Part shown: positions 1 through 8,505 of the stretch, piece by piece
Numbering within the stretch: position 1 is the first letter of the stretch
Layout: each line of letters begins with the position of its first letter
Assembly: GCA_963745765.1 (NCBI GenBank)
Contig: CAVUYQ010000018.1
Location: 1-64,000 of the forward strand
DNA: 64,000 bases
Source of the DNA: Ww85 sp963745765
GTDB lineage: Bacteria > Desulfobacterota > Desulfobulbia > Desulfobulbales > Desulfocapsaceae
Direction of reading: 5' to 3'
Program-made: the position numbers and the translations under genes
Notes under the pieces: generated by a model
The model's database searches: none
What the model saw: only the letters and a program-made list of their open reading frames with translations
Told to the model about the DNA's origin: nothing

Positions 1-1
1 G

Positions 2-109
2 GCATCACTCCGCGCTGCAGGTCCGGATATGAAGGAGTTAATCGATCATTTCTCTATAGTCGATAGCGGCTCCTTTTTTCAATATGATGGGAAGGTACTT
101 GAATGGTAG
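2..109 (+). CDS. possible 3' end of an unidentified gene
   Basis: An open frame enters from the left edge and stops at TAG (107-109), giving about 35 residues ending in GKVLEW. It contains an internal methionine. I do not recognise the family and the stretch is too short to judge. It may be the tail of a real gene upstream of the window or chance. Confidence 0.2.
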   Translation, partial: ASLRAAGPDMKELIDHFSIVDSGSFFQYDGKVLEW

Positions 110-355
110 AGGTGCGCCAGCCGGTATACCGGTATACGGCAGAACGATTGCTGTCTGAGCTGAAAATTTCACAAACCGAGGCCGCACGCTTGAAAAAGCG
201 CTTTCAGGTGACTCGGTTGTTTCGATAGTGGCTTTGTTGTTTGACCGGATTTTGAGATAATTGAGAATCTGGCCTATGCCGCCATCCTGCTTCGCAACCA
301 AAATGGTAATCCTATTCATTCCGGAACTTCGTTTATTTGTGAGTATGAGATAATT

Positions 356-520
356 TTGATGGCGTCGTAAAAACTTCGATTTACTGCGTCGTGGAACTTT
401 TTCCGGCACTCGGCATACTACCTGTATGCCTTCACACCTGAAAAACTACCACTCCTTGTTTATCTGTGTTTTTAGTTAGCCATCTTTTGGAGTGCAATAG
501 ACTTTTTACGAGCATGTCAA
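356..520. repeat. dispersed palindromic repeat A, copy 1
   Basis: This 165-bp element begins TTGATGGCGTCGTAAAAA and ends TTTTTACGAGCATGTCAA, so its ends form an imperfect terminal inverted repeat. A central hairpin GGCATAC...GTATGCC sits near 412-430. Nearly the same sequence recurs at 35294-35458 and, degenerate, at 523-681 and 41008-41141. It codes for no transposase and looks like a MITE/REP-type element. Confidence 0.8.
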
Positions 521-522
521 TT

Positions 523-681
523 TTGATGGCGTCGTAAAAACTCTTCATCTGCTTCGTTGTTGCAATTTTTCTATCATTACGACGTACTCTAGTACGCCGA
601 AATAATATAAAAATCTTACGCCTCGCATATGAAGTTTTTTACTTAGCCATCTGAAATATTAGGTTTTTACGAGTCCATCAA
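523..681. repeat. dispersed palindromic repeat A, copy 2 (divergent)
   Basis: It lies 2 bp after copy 1 in the same orientation. The same outer ends are present (TTGATGGCGTCGTAAAAA and TTTTTACGAGTCCATCAA), but the interior differs. The central hairpin is instead CGTAC-TCTA-GTACG. The structure is kept while the sequence changed, which suggests the fold matters for mobility or function. Confidence 0.7.
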
Positions 682-918
682 TTTTAAAATCACTTAATTT
701 TCAAGCAACAATTATATCCGGTATTATATTGATTTGAACCTGGTATTCACATCCTGACATTTCTATTCATCGGCAAAGCCCGGCTCTGGAAATGGTGCCA
801 TCGGAGAGGGAACCAGGATTTCCGGCAATTACTCTTTGCCATTCAGATAATTATTGTCTATTATTGCGGCATTACTGTAAAATTGAGCAATCGGCTTTGT
901 TGGAGTGGAACCGTGGCT
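682..918. other. intergenic region before the sigma-54 activator
   Basis: No gene is supported here. An in-frame TTG at 883 could extend the following activator by 12 residues but has no ribosome-binding site. GGAAAT and ATTTCC half-sites near 790-825 could pair, but I would not call them a regulatory site. Confidence 0.4.
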
Positions 919-2400
919 ATGGGGAAAAAAACAACCGACGCTCCTACCATATTGATCGTTGACCGGGACAGTGCGCTCGCCGATAAAATCTCCGGGAGTC
1001 TGAGCGAAAACGGCGTGTATCTTGAGCATGTTTCCTCCGTGAAGCAGGGGATCGCTTTACTGGAGAGATATGTTTTTGAAGCCGTCCTGCTGCGAGATGA
1101 ACTGGAAGGTGGTTTGAATGGTGAATCGATTGCTGCGTTTAAGATGGGAGAAGGTGCTCCCGAGGTTATTGTTTTTACCAACAAGGGAAACCCGGATCAG
1201 GCGGAAAAGGCAATAAGATTAGGTGCATGGGAATATCTGGTCGACACCTTACCTGAAAATGCCCTGCCGGATATAGTCAGGCGCGTCCTGCGCTACCGGA
1301 AAAACAAGCCCGTTGAAAATACGCACGAGCGGGAAAAGATTCGTACAAAAATCGAGAAGACTGGCCTTATCGGCCGCAGCGATGTCATGAAGAGGTGCAT
1401 TGACCAGGCAATTGTTATTGGTCAATCCGAGGCAAATGTCCTGATTTATGGGGAGTCGGGTACCGGGAAAGAACTTTTTGCTTCCAAGATCCACGAGCTC
1501 AGTCTCCGCGCTGATCGCCCGCTGACCATCGTAGATTGTGCGGCATTGGTACCATCTCTGGTCGAAAGTATCCTGTTTGGTCACCTGAAAGGGGCCTTCA
1601 CCGGCGCAGATAAAGCCCAACGGGGCCTTATCGAACAGGCTGACGGCGGCACCCTGTTTCTCGATGAGATCGGGGAAATTCCGCCTGCCATGCAAAAGAA
1701 GTTGTTGCGAGTCATACAGGAACACACCTATCTGCCGGTTGGCTCGACCACGGAGCGCAAAAGCAATTTCAGGCTTATTGCCGCCACTAACCGTGATTTA
1801 GAAGAAATGGCAAAAGAGGGCACGTTCCGCGAGGACTTGCTGTTCCGCTTGAAAACCTTTTTTCTGGAACTGCCCCCTTTGCGCAACCGGGTTCCCGATA
1901 TTACAGCGCTTGCCTACTATTACCGAGACCTGTTCTGCAGACAGCAGAAATTGAAGCGAAAAAAGTTTTCCCCGGATTTCTTGCTCCTGCTGGCGCAATA
2001 TGACTGGCCGGGAAATGTCCGGGAACTGTTTCAGTCAATTGAGCGTTCTGTATTCGAAGCCCAGGACAGCGAGACCCTCTATCCCATCCACCTGCCTCCG
2101 GGAATCAGGATTCACACGCTCCAGAAGAGGCTTGCCGACAGAAAGGAGGAAACGGAAAGTGCCTGGACTGCTGACCCGTTGGAATATGGTTCCAAGGAGG
2201 ACGTTCCGACCTTGAAAGCAGCGCGTGAGGAAGCTGTCGAGCATTTTGAAAAGGTTTATCTTGCCAGGCTGCTTCGCCAGACGGGCGGGGATATAAAGAA
2301 ATGCTGCTCGATCGCCGGACTGTCGCGCTCGCGTCTCTACGACCTACTCAAGAAATATGACCTGATCCAGCGAAAACCGATTATACGCAAGGCTCCTTAA
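919..2400 (+). CDS. sigma-54-dependent response regulator (NtrC/AtoC family)
   Basis: The protein (493 aa from ATG 919) should activate RNA polymerase-sigma-54. Residues 1-125 form a receiver domain. The likely phospho-acceptor Asp60 is kept (VLLRD aligns with VLLSD of NtrC), as is Thr87, but the conserved lysine near 109 is Asp and one of the acidic pair (DRD, 15-17) is Arg, so phosphorylation control may be altered. The AAA+ domain has Walker A GESGTGKE (178-185), GAFTGA (225-230) for sigma-54 contact, and a Walker B followed by DEIGEIP. A Fis-type HTH (SIAGLSRSRLYDLLKKY) closes the protein. No partner kinase is adjacent; the kinase at 3716 is of NarL type. A sigma-54 promoter lies just downstream at 2504, a natural target candidate. 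Confidence 0.93.
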   Translation: MGKKTTDAPTILIVDRDSALADKISGSLSENGVYLEHVSSVKQGIALLERYVFEAVLLRDELEGGLNGESIAAFKMGEGAPEVIVFTNKGNPDQAEKAIRLGAWEYLVDTLPENALPDIVRRVLRYRKNKPVENTHEREKIRTKIEKTGLIGRSDVMKRCIDQAIVIGQSEANVLIYGESGTGKELFASKIHELSLRADRPLTIVDCAALVPSLVESILFGHLKGAFTGADKAQRGLIEQADGGTLFLDEIGEIPPAMQKKLLRVIQEHTYLPVGSTTERKSNFRLIAATNRDLEEMAKEGTFREDLLFRLKTFFLELPPLRNRVPDITALAYYYRDLFCRQQKLKRKKFSPDFLLLLAQYDWPGNVRELFQSIERSVFEAQDSETLYPIHLPPGIRIHTLQKRLADRKEETESAWTADPLEYGSKEDVPTLKAAREEAVEHFEKVYLARLLRQTGGDIKKCCSIAGLSRSRLYDLLKKYDLIQRKPIIRKAP

Positions 2401-2401
2401 C

Positions 2402-2440
2402 GGATGGTACCATCCAGATCAGCTCGGATCTGGACTTTTC
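2402..2440 (+). terminator. Rho-independent terminator after the activator gene
   Basis: The palindrome GGATGGTACCATCC starts directly after the stop codon. It is followed by a second hairpin, CCAGATC-AGCTCG-GATCTGG, and then ACTTTTCCCTTTT. The second stem and T-rich run fit a terminator that separates this gene from the sigma-54-driven unit downstream. Confidence 0.55.
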
Positions 2441-2503
2441 CCTTTTCAACGGCTTCTGAGCCAGGCTGTGACCTCTTGTTAAGTAACGGGGCTCAGGAGT
2501 TGA

Positions 2504-2519
2504 TGGCATGTTTATTGCA
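2504..2519 (+). promoter_or_regulatory. sigma-54 (-24/-12) promoter
   Basis: TGGCATGTTTATTGCA matches the consensus TGGCACGrNNNTTGCW, with GG and GC exactly 12 bp apart. It lies 45 bp before the DsrC-like gene, so it probably drives that gene and the two-component genes after it. The neighbouring activator is the obvious candidate regulator (inference). Confidence 0.75.
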
Positions 2520-2564
2520 TTGTCAGTAACAAACTCATAAACATGTTTTGATGGGAGGATAATC

Positions 2565-2921
2565 ATGCGAGAAATTAGCGCTTCAGGAAAAAGAGTTATA
2601 CTTGATGAAGAGGGGTTCCTGATGGACCGGGATAACTGGAATCATAATGTTGCCAGGGAAATTGCCAAACAGCTCGACATACCTAATCTCGATGATGAGC
2701 AGATGAGCATCATTGAGTTTCTTCGGGAATATTACCAGAAATTCAACGCATTCCCTATCCTCAACTATGTCTGCAAGCACGTTGAACAGTCGAGGGAATG
2801 TGTCAACGATAAGTTCGTCGATCCGTTGAAGGCCTGGAAAATTGCCGGACTGCCGAAACTGGATGGTATCCATTTTGTCTCTTTTGACGGTAAAAACTAC
2901 CGGCTTGAAGAATGCTGCTGA
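2565..2921 (+). CDS. DsrC/TusE-family sulfur-relay-like protein with terminal Cys-Cys
   Basis: This 118-aa protein has the DsrC/TusE layout: an N-terminal LDEEGFLMDRDNW block, a helical middle (EFLREYYQKFNAFP) and the AGLPK arm (94-98). Canonical DsrC carries sulfur on two cysteines, one about ten residues before the end and one penultimate. Here the first position is Trp91, and the arm continues about 20 residues further to end in Cys117-Cys118. Family knowledge suggests a regulatory or persulfide-sensing paralogue rather than the dissimilatory DsrC itself. A strong ribosome-binding site (GGAGG) precedes the ATG. A sigma-54 promoter is upstream and a NarL regulator follows after 14 bp. Confidence 0.85.
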   Translation: MREISASGKRVILDEEGFLMDRDNWNHNVAREIAKQLDIPNLDDEQMSIIEFLREYYQKFNAFPILNYVCKHVEQSRECVNDKFVDPLKAWKIAGLPKLDGIHFVSFDGKNYRLEECC

Positions 2922-2935
2922 TAGAGAGGCGGGAT

Positions 2936-3604
2936 ATGCGAAAAAAATCTTTATGGAAGGTGTTTATTGTTGAAGATCATAAACTCTTTCGCGAAGGTCT
3001 CAAGGCAATACTCAGCGGTCGTGATGATTTCCTGGTTATCGGCGAAGCTGAAGACGGCCTTGAGGCTGTCCGGAACATTACAAGACTCAAACCGGATCTT
3101 GTCCTGCTCGATCTTTCCATTCCTAAAATGAGCGGCATTTCTGTTATGAAAGAAATAAGGAGGGTTATTCCAGATATCCGGATTCTGGCCTTGACCATTC
3201 ATGAGTCTGATCAGTATGTCCTCGAAGCCTTTGAGGCCGGTACGAATGGTTATTGCATAAAGGACGCCAGCAGGCAGGAGTTGATGATCGCCCTTGACAG
3301 CGTTATGGAGGGCAGAACCTATATAAGTCCTGGAGTTGCAGACCACGTTCTGGACGGGTATCTGCACAGCCGTCAGAATATCAAAGATAAAAGCGGTTGG
3401 GATACTGTTACCCAACGTGAGCGCGAGGTGCTCAAACTTCTGGCGGAAGGGTACACCAACAAGGATATCTCAGAGTTTCTCCATATCAGTGTGAAAACGG
3501 TGGAGAAGCACCGCTCCAACCTTATCGGGAAGTTAGATATCCATAACGTGGCCCAGTTAACGACGTTTGCACTGGAGAAGGGCCTGGTTGAATCCCGTAT
3601 CTGA
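2936..3604 (+). CDS. NarL/FixJ-type two-component response regulator
   Basis: The protein (222 aa) has a receiver domain (acidic pair E13/D14 in IVEDH, phospho-acceptor Asp59 in VLLDLSIP, conserved lysine in YCIKDA) and a C-terminal LuxR-type HTH (TQREREVLKLLAEGYTNKDI...VKTVEKHRSNL). I prefer ATG 2936, preceded by GAGAGGCGG, over the upstream ATG 2912, which would overlap the DsrC-like gene. It probably pairs with the histidine kinase at 3716 and is co-transcribed with the DsrC-like gene. Confidence 0.93.
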   Translation: MRKKSLWKVFIVEDHKLFREGLKAILSGRDDFLVIGEAEDGLEAVRNITRLKPDLVLLDLSIPKMSGISVMKEIRRVIPDIRILALTIHESDQYVLEAFEAGTNGYCIKDASRQELMIALDSVMEGRTYISPGVADHVLDGYLHSRQNIKDKSGWDTVTQREREVLKLLAEGYTNKDISEFLHISVKTVEKHRSNLIGKLDIHNVAQLTTFALEKGLVESRI

Positions 3605-3715
3605 CCTGTCGCCAATGGTTCATATAATCGTCATCATTTTCAATGTTGTAAACAAGCGGTGCATGAGTTGACGCGAGTCTGATGTTTTCGATATCTCAGA
3701 CGAAATGAAGAGCAG

Positions 3716-4534
3716 ATGCAAAAAGTAAAGGACATGATCCAGTCTGAAACAAATAAAATTTGTGATAGAGATTACCTGGATCAGACCATAAAATCGCTCA
3801 GGGCCGAAATGGCTGAGCGGGAGCGCATGAGTGAGGCGCTGACTTATTCCCGGAAACGACTCAAACGGATGTCTCGGCATACCCTCGACATTCTTGAAGC
3901 GGACAGGCGGACGATCTCCCGTGAACTGCACGACAGTATCGGTGCCAGCCTGTCGGCGATAAAGTTCAGCCTGGAAGGAAAGGAGTTGCTTCTCGCCGAG
4001 AACGGGGCTAATGCTGATATTTCGCTTAAGCAGGAAATCAACACCCTTCTCGAGACGATCAAGGAAACCAAACGCATTTCTGCTCATCTGCGTCCGACAA
4101 TCCTGGACGATCTTGGTCTGCTGGCTACAATCGAATGGTATGTCCGACAGTTTCAGAGGATATACGGTGAGATACGGATCAGTTATAAGGCAGAGATACG
4201 CGAGGAGGATGTTCCCGAACCAATCAAAATAAATATTTATCGTATTATCCAGGAAAGCCTGAACAATGCCGAGCGGCATGGAAAAGCATCACAGATTAAT
4301 CTGAGGCTCACATTTTGTGACGGCAGAAGTTCCATCTCTCTGAGTATCGAAGATGACGGTCAAGGGTTTGAGATCGAAGAACTTGAGTTGGAAAAAGACC
4401 CGATGAGCGGTTATGGACTGACCGCGATGCGGGAACGATGCGAAATTTTCGGCGGTTCATTCCACCTAGACTCGAAGCCGGGGAAAGGGACACGGGTTAA
4501 GGTCATTCTTCCGCTTGGTCTAATTTATGAGTAA
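3716..4534 (+). CDS. soluble NarX-type sensor histidine kinase
   Basis: The protein (272 aa) has no membrane segment. An N-terminal coiled coil (residues 15-60) leads into a HisKA_3 dimerisation domain with the phospho-His in RELHDSIG (His72). An HATPase follows, with the N box QESLNNAERHG and the G boxes DDGQGF and GYGLTAMRERCEIFGG. It has no separate sensor domain, so it may sense through the coiled coil or a partner, possibly the adjacent DsrC-like protein (inference). The cognate regulator is most likely the NarL protein 110 bp upstream. Confidence 0.9.
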   Translation: MQKVKDMIQSETNKICDRDYLDQTIKSLRAEMAERERMSEALTYSRKRLKRMSRHTLDILEADRRTISRELHDSIGASLSAIKFSLEGKELLLAENGANADISLKQEINTLLETIKETKRISAHLRPTILDDLGLLATIEWYVRQFQRIYGEIRISYKAEIREEDVPEPIKINIYRIIQESLNNAERHGKASQINLRLTFCDGRSSISLSIEDDGQGFEIEELELEKDPMSGYGLTAMRERCEIFGGSFHLDSKPGKGTRVKVILPLGLIYE

Positions 4535-4672
4535 TATAGTGACTTGATCAACAGAACCATCTTGATCGACTCCGGCTGGGAAAACCATCAGTATAAGTGA
4601 TAGAAGCGGACTGTCTGCAGGTATTCTGCGGATTGTCCAGATAAAAAAAGTAAAATTGAAAGGAGAATTGTT

Positions 4673-5053
4673 ATGCCCGAAAAAAAGGAAATCTATAAGT
4701 GCGAAGCATGTGGGAATATTGTTGAAGTCCTCGAAGGCGGCGGTGCCGATCTGGTATGCTGCGGCGAAGACATGAAGCTGATGAGCGAAAATACTGTTGA
4801 CGCTGCTAAGGAAAAGCATGTCCCGGTGATTGAAGTATCTGACGGCCGGGTGAAAGTCAAAGTTGGTGATGTTCCGCATCCGATGGAAGAAAAACATTAC
4901 ATTACCTGGATTGAAGTTATTGCTGACGGCAAGGCCTATCGGCAATTCCTGGAGCCCAAAGACAAACCCGAGGCGGTATTCGAACTGAAAGCTGACAAAT
5001 TGACTGCCCGGGAGTACTGCAACCTGCACGGACTCTGGAAAGCTGAAAAATAA
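4673..5053 (+). CDS. dfx: desulfoferrodoxin (superoxide reductase)
   Basis: The 126-aa protein reduces superoxide to hydrogen peroxide in the cytoplasm of anaerobes. The N-terminal desulforedoxin domain shows CEAC and CC (binding one Fe). The C-terminal neelaredoxin domain carries the Fe(His)4(Cys) ligands: His in KEKHVPV, HPMEEKHY, and CNLHGLW near the end. Length and motifs are typical of the two-iron class. GAAAGGAG precedes the ATG. A strong terminator follows at 5098. Confidence 0.97.
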   Translation: MPEKKEIYKCEACGNIVEVLEGGGADLVCCGEDMKLMSENTVDAAKEKHVPVIEVSDGRVKVKVGDVPHPMEEKHYITWIEVIADGKAYRQFLEPKDKPEAVFELKADKLTAREYCNLHGLWKAEK

Positions 5054-5097
5054 ATGTTTTACCGGCCATAGTGCCGACCAATGATTGCTTCTATTGC

Positions 5098-5136
5098 GCG
5101 CGCCGGTGACATATTTTACCGGCGCGCATCTTTTTC
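5098..5136 (+). terminator. strong Rho-independent terminator after dfx
   Basis: A perfect 10-bp stem, GCGCGCCGGT (5098-5107) pairing with ACCGGCGCGC (5118-5127), is followed by ATCTTTTTC. It ends the 2.5-5.1 kb transcription unit. Confidence 0.8.
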
Positions 5137-5258
5137 AGGTCATGGGCTGATGCTTTCAAATCAACCATTTCTCACCCTCCGATAGGCAGCGGAAAGGATC
5201 ATTCTGATCCTTGATCTTTTTCCCCGCATTTCTTAGAATCGTCTGAAATTAAACCAAA

Positions 5259-5393
5259 TCAGATGACGGGAAGAAACACATTCAAATTATCCAGTTCAGG
5301 GTAAAACGACGGCAGGATGCCGCCCGCAATCAGCAAAATAAGCAAGACATGGAAAGGTTCTATGGGAAACTCCTCAACTTCATACACTTTCAT
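5259..5393 (-). CDS. small membrane peptide, 44 aa
   Basis: The start ATG (5393) overlaps the end of the VTT-protein gene by 14 bp, and the peptide MKVYEVEEFPIEPFHVLLIL... has one hydrophobic segment (residues 12-26). I do not recognise a family. The overlap suggests translational coupling with the operon, but the call rests on position and composition only. Confidence 0.35.
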   Translation of the reverse strand: MKVYEVEEFPIEPFHVLLILLIAGGILPSFYPELDNLNVFLPVI

Positions 5394-6078
5394 CCATTTT
5401 GTCTTTTGAACGCTTTTCCCTGGCCTCTCTGTACTTTTGTTTCGCGTAGCGCTGCAGCAGCAAAACGATGAACAACAGGAATATAGCAACGGTGATGATC
5501 AGCGGATCCAGCTCTATAATCGCCGTTCCAGCCAGGACCAGGGGAATACTCAAGACAAATTGGGAAGTCCAGTTTATCAGCAGATATATTCCAAACGGTA
5601 TGCCGGTCAGGGCCAGAAGATTATTTTTAACCGCGTAGGGCAGACCCGGTACCAGCGCAAATAGAAACAGCTGCCATCTGCTCGGATTAAGTCTTTGAGC
5701 AGGAAAAGGCAGGTTGAGAACTGTCAGCAGGTTGACAATCCATCCTCGCAGGAAGGAGTTGATGATGTAATAGGTGCAGACCATGTGAATTGCCATGAGC
5801 ACGGCCGCAAAAAAAACACCTCCAGCGATACCGAACTTCATCCCCACCAGAAGCAGGAACACGGAAAGCGGGGCACCGAGGATCGGCAGTACCATCATCA
5901 GCAGGAGAAAACCCTGCGGACTGACATGAAACTGCAGATAGTCATGCAGGTTTTGAATTGGATCCGGAGGATACAGGATAAAGTAAATCACAACCAGAAG
6001 TATGAGCAGGACAAGGGGGATAACCAGCTGTTTTCTGGTCAACCTTTTCATCAGATGTTTGGCCCGCAGGTCTTTCAC
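5380..6078 (-). CDS. VTT-domain (TVP38/TMEM64, DedA-like) membrane protein
   Basis: The protein (232 aa) has about six hydrophobic segments and the family signature around FALVPGLPYAVKNNLLALTG, with GAPLSVFLLLVGMKFG earlier. VTT proteins are linked to lipid scrambling or envelope homeostasis. I place the start at GTG 6078: GGAG lies just upstream and the GTG overlaps the TGA of the preceding gene. A longer frame upstream is only overlap with that gene. It is the fourth gene of the minus-strand operon and probably acts on the lipid processed by the earlier genes (inference). Confidence 0.85.
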   Translation of the reverse strand: MKDLRAKHLMKRLTRKQLVIPLVLLILLVVIYFILYPPDPIQNLHDYLQFHVSPQGFLLLMMVLPILGAPLSVFLLLVGMKFGIAGGVFFAAVLMAIHMVCTYYIINSFLRGWIVNLLTVLNLPFPAQRLNPSRWQLFLFALVPGLPYAVKNNLLALTGIPFGIYLLINWTSQFVLSIPLVLAGTAIIELDPLIITVAIFLLFIVLLLQRYAKQKYREAREKRSKDKMDESV

Positions 6079-8489
6079 CCTGACTCCCCGTTTTGCGTTA
6101 TGGTTGCCAGGGTTGCCAGAACCGGAAGATGGTCCGAGGCCAGCCGACATTCCCAGTCGTCGATTACTTCCACTTGAACCGGTCTGAAGTGGTTCGAGTG
6201 GAAGATATGATCCAGCCTGAGCAGCGGCCATGACGAATGAAATGTCGGCGACGACGGCATGGTGGGGCGTATCTGTTCAACATCATACAGCTTGCTGGAA
6301 AGGAGGCGGTACACCGGTGAGTTGGCGCCGGCATTGAGATCTCCGCAGAAGATCGTCGGTTCATCTGCAGGGATTGCGGGCAGGATGTTCCCGTTGATTA
6401 TCTGATTCATCTGGGCGAGCCGTTCTTTTCGGTGCAGACTGAGATGGGTGTTGAACAGGTCCATTTTGGTGTGTGGTGTTTCCAGGACTACATGTATTAC
6501 CCCTCGTTTTTCTGATGATTTTTTGTACGGCAGGCGCGGAAGGACATAGCATTCAGTATGGGTGATCGGGTGACGGCTCAACACTGCCAGGCCGTAGTCT
6601 CCACCGTGGCAACCATGGACCGACCAGAAAAAATGCTTCATTTCCAACCAGTCGCCAAGCAGAGCTGCCTGATCCAGCATTGCCGAACGCTCCTGGAACC
6701 GGTCGATCTCCTGCAGGGCTAAAAAATCCGGGTTCTGACGCTTGATGATCCGGGCAATCCGCTCGGGTAAATGTTTTCCGTCAACGCCAATGCAACTGTG
6801 CACATTGTAGGTCATAACCCGGAAAACACCCGGATTTTGTACAAAGCTTCTTGTTTTGTTTTCTGCGGCCTTTCTGCCTCGTACTCCACGTATGATGTCT
6901 CTCAGATCGGTGGCCCGGTAATATGATTTGCTGCTGGTCTGCAGATTTTCAGGAATAATCAGGAACCCCCTGGTTTCCTGGTTTCCCGGTCCGCCATGGG
7001 AACCGTTTTCGATGACAAAGGATAGGGAACGACGATTAGGCAGCCATCCGGAAATAATAAAATCACCGGCATGGCGGTGACGGCAGACGGCCTCCATGTC
7101 GGCGGTGGTTTCTTTTAGAAAAGGATGATTGGCGCCAAATATCTCTTCGGCACCGGCTGAAAGATCTGCTGTCCCGGAGCTTGATGTGCAGATTATCCTG
7201 TCGTCTTCGACATGGAAGACCAGCGGAATGTTTCCCTGACGAACCAGTCGATCGGCATAAAACCGCATTTGGTCGATATCAGGCCGTCGCGGTAAATAGA
7301 TATGTCCCAGCGGTCCCATAGCCATAACATGAATCTTATCGTTTGGTGAGCTGGCAGCTCTGTCATGGGTAGCTTCATCCTCCCTGAGAGGGTGCAGCAT
7401 GCTGGTGCTGCGCTTGCGCAGGTTGACGGGCGAGGCGAATTCACCAGGATCTGCCAATCCAAATGTTCGCAGGGGACCGTGTTTAAACGCTTCAGCAACG
7501 GCCTGGCGAATCGGTTTGCCCGAATATGTCTGAAAGTCAACTGAACGCTCCTGTCCGTGATCCGAATAGATCAGTATCTGATAATCCCGCCGCTCCGATT
7601 GCATTGCCTTTTTGACCAGATCCCGGATAACCGAGTCGATTCCTTTGAGGGTCCAGTGGGCAAAGGCCGAATCTGGTCCCCGGCGGTGTGAATGTTCATC
7701 ATAGCCGACAAAGTTTGCATGGATCACCGGTACTCCCCTGATGATATCGATCTTGACCTGCACGCGGATCAACTCCCGCAGCACGATACAGACACCGATG
7801 CGGGAAAAGATAAACTTGAATTCCTGGAATGGCTTTTTTCGTTTGAGGACTCCTGTGCAGAAATCGACACAGGCCAACCCCATCTCGATTAGTGACAAAC
7901 TGATTATTCGCAGGATTTCGGCCAGATGAATAAGTGGAAAGAGGAACAGCTTCTTCAGCCTGAAACCGTTGTAAATAGATGCCATGCGCATTGACTGGAT
8001 GCAAAAGGGGGCTTCATCCGCTCCTCCAGCATAAATGTTGGAATAGGAACTGCCCCCGCTCAGCAGCAGACCGTCGCTACGCTGCTCGAGTTCTTTCGCC
8101 AGGCTGTCAACAGCCTTGGCATCGAACATTAATTTCTCCTGTTTCTCTTCTCGGTCATAATAGGAAAATGATGGGACCGCGTGCTTGATGCCGAAGAACA
8201 ACTCGGCCTGGACTGCCGGAGTTGATGATGGCAGTCCTGAATAGAAAGGTCTGAGGACGAAGTGATCTTTCTGGATCAATCGCTGAAGAAAAGGCAGTTT
8301 TTTATTATCAAAGGCACGTAGCAACTCGTTGTAAGCCAGACCGTCGATCTGCAGGATCAGAACGCCGGGAGCGTTGACTCCGTGCTCTTCTGTTTCTGGT
8401 TTACGGGAATAGATCCATCGAGACGACCATTCACTGCGATCGAAAAGACGGCGCAGGCGGCGCCAGAGCTTGCCGAAATTACCAGACAC
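6075..8489 (-). CDS. alkaline-phosphatase-like phosphodiesterase fused to endonuclease/exonuclease/phosphatase domain
   Basis: This 804-aa protein joins two hydrolases. Residues about 40-510 resemble the type I phosphodiesterase/nucleotide pyrophosphatase superfamily (VLILQIDGLAYNEL, SGLPSSTPAVQAE, IYSDHGQERS, ENGSHGG). Residues about 555-804 are an EEP domain (TYNVHSCIG, LALQEIDRF, FNTHLSLHRKER, GDLNAG, SDHLPV), as in sphingomyelinase-like enzymes. A hydrophobic stretch near residue 185 may be a membrane anchor. The start is GTG 8489 behind AGAGGTG. The partners (GT4, glycosidase-like, VTT) suggest cleavage of phospho- or glycolipid head groups. That substrate is an inference. Confidence 0.85.
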   Translation of the reverse strand: MSGNFGKLWRRLRRLFDRSEWSSRWIYSRKPETEEHGVNAPGVLILQIDGLAYNELLRAFDNKKLPFLQRLIQKDHFVLRPFYSGLPSSTPAVQAELFFGIKHAVPSFSYYDREEKQEKLMFDAKAVDSLAKELEQRSDGLLLSGGSSYSNIYAGGADEAPFCIQSMRMASIYNGFRLKKLFLFPLIHLAEILRIISLSLIEMGLACVDFCTGVLKRKKPFQEFKFIFSRIGVCIVLRELIRVQVKIDIIRGVPVIHANFVGYDEHSHRRGPDSAFAHWTLKGIDSVIRDLVKKAMQSERRDYQILIYSDHGQERSVDFQTYSGKPIRQAVAEAFKHGPLRTFGLADPGEFASPVNLRKRSTSMLHPLREDEATHDRAASSPNDKIHVMAMGPLGHIYLPRRPDIDQMRFYADRLVRQGNIPLVFHVEDDRIICTSSSGTADLSAGAEEIFGANHPFLKETTADMEAVCRHRHAGDFIISGWLPNRRSLSFVIENGSHGGPGNQETRGFLIIPENLQTSSKSYYRATDLRDIIRGVRGRKAAENKTRSFVQNPGVFRVMTYNVHSCIGVDGKHLPERIARIIKRQNPDFLALQEIDRFQERSAMLDQAALLGDWLEMKHFFWSVHGCHGGDYGLAVLSRHPITHTECYVLPRLPYKKSSEKRGVIHVVLETPHTKMDLFNTHLSLHRKERLAQMNQIINGNILPAIPADEPTIFCGDLNAGANSPVYRLLSSKLYDVEQIRPTMPSSPTFHSSWPLLRLDHIFHSNHFRPVQVEVIDDWECRLASDHLPVLATLATITQNGESG

Positions 8490-8505
8490 GAATCACCTCT
8501 GTCCA

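Noticed and set aside
38..409. 123-codon minus-strand frame at the window start
   Set aside because: Its first 18 codons lie inside repeat A, and the rest has no recognisable domain or ribosome-binding site.
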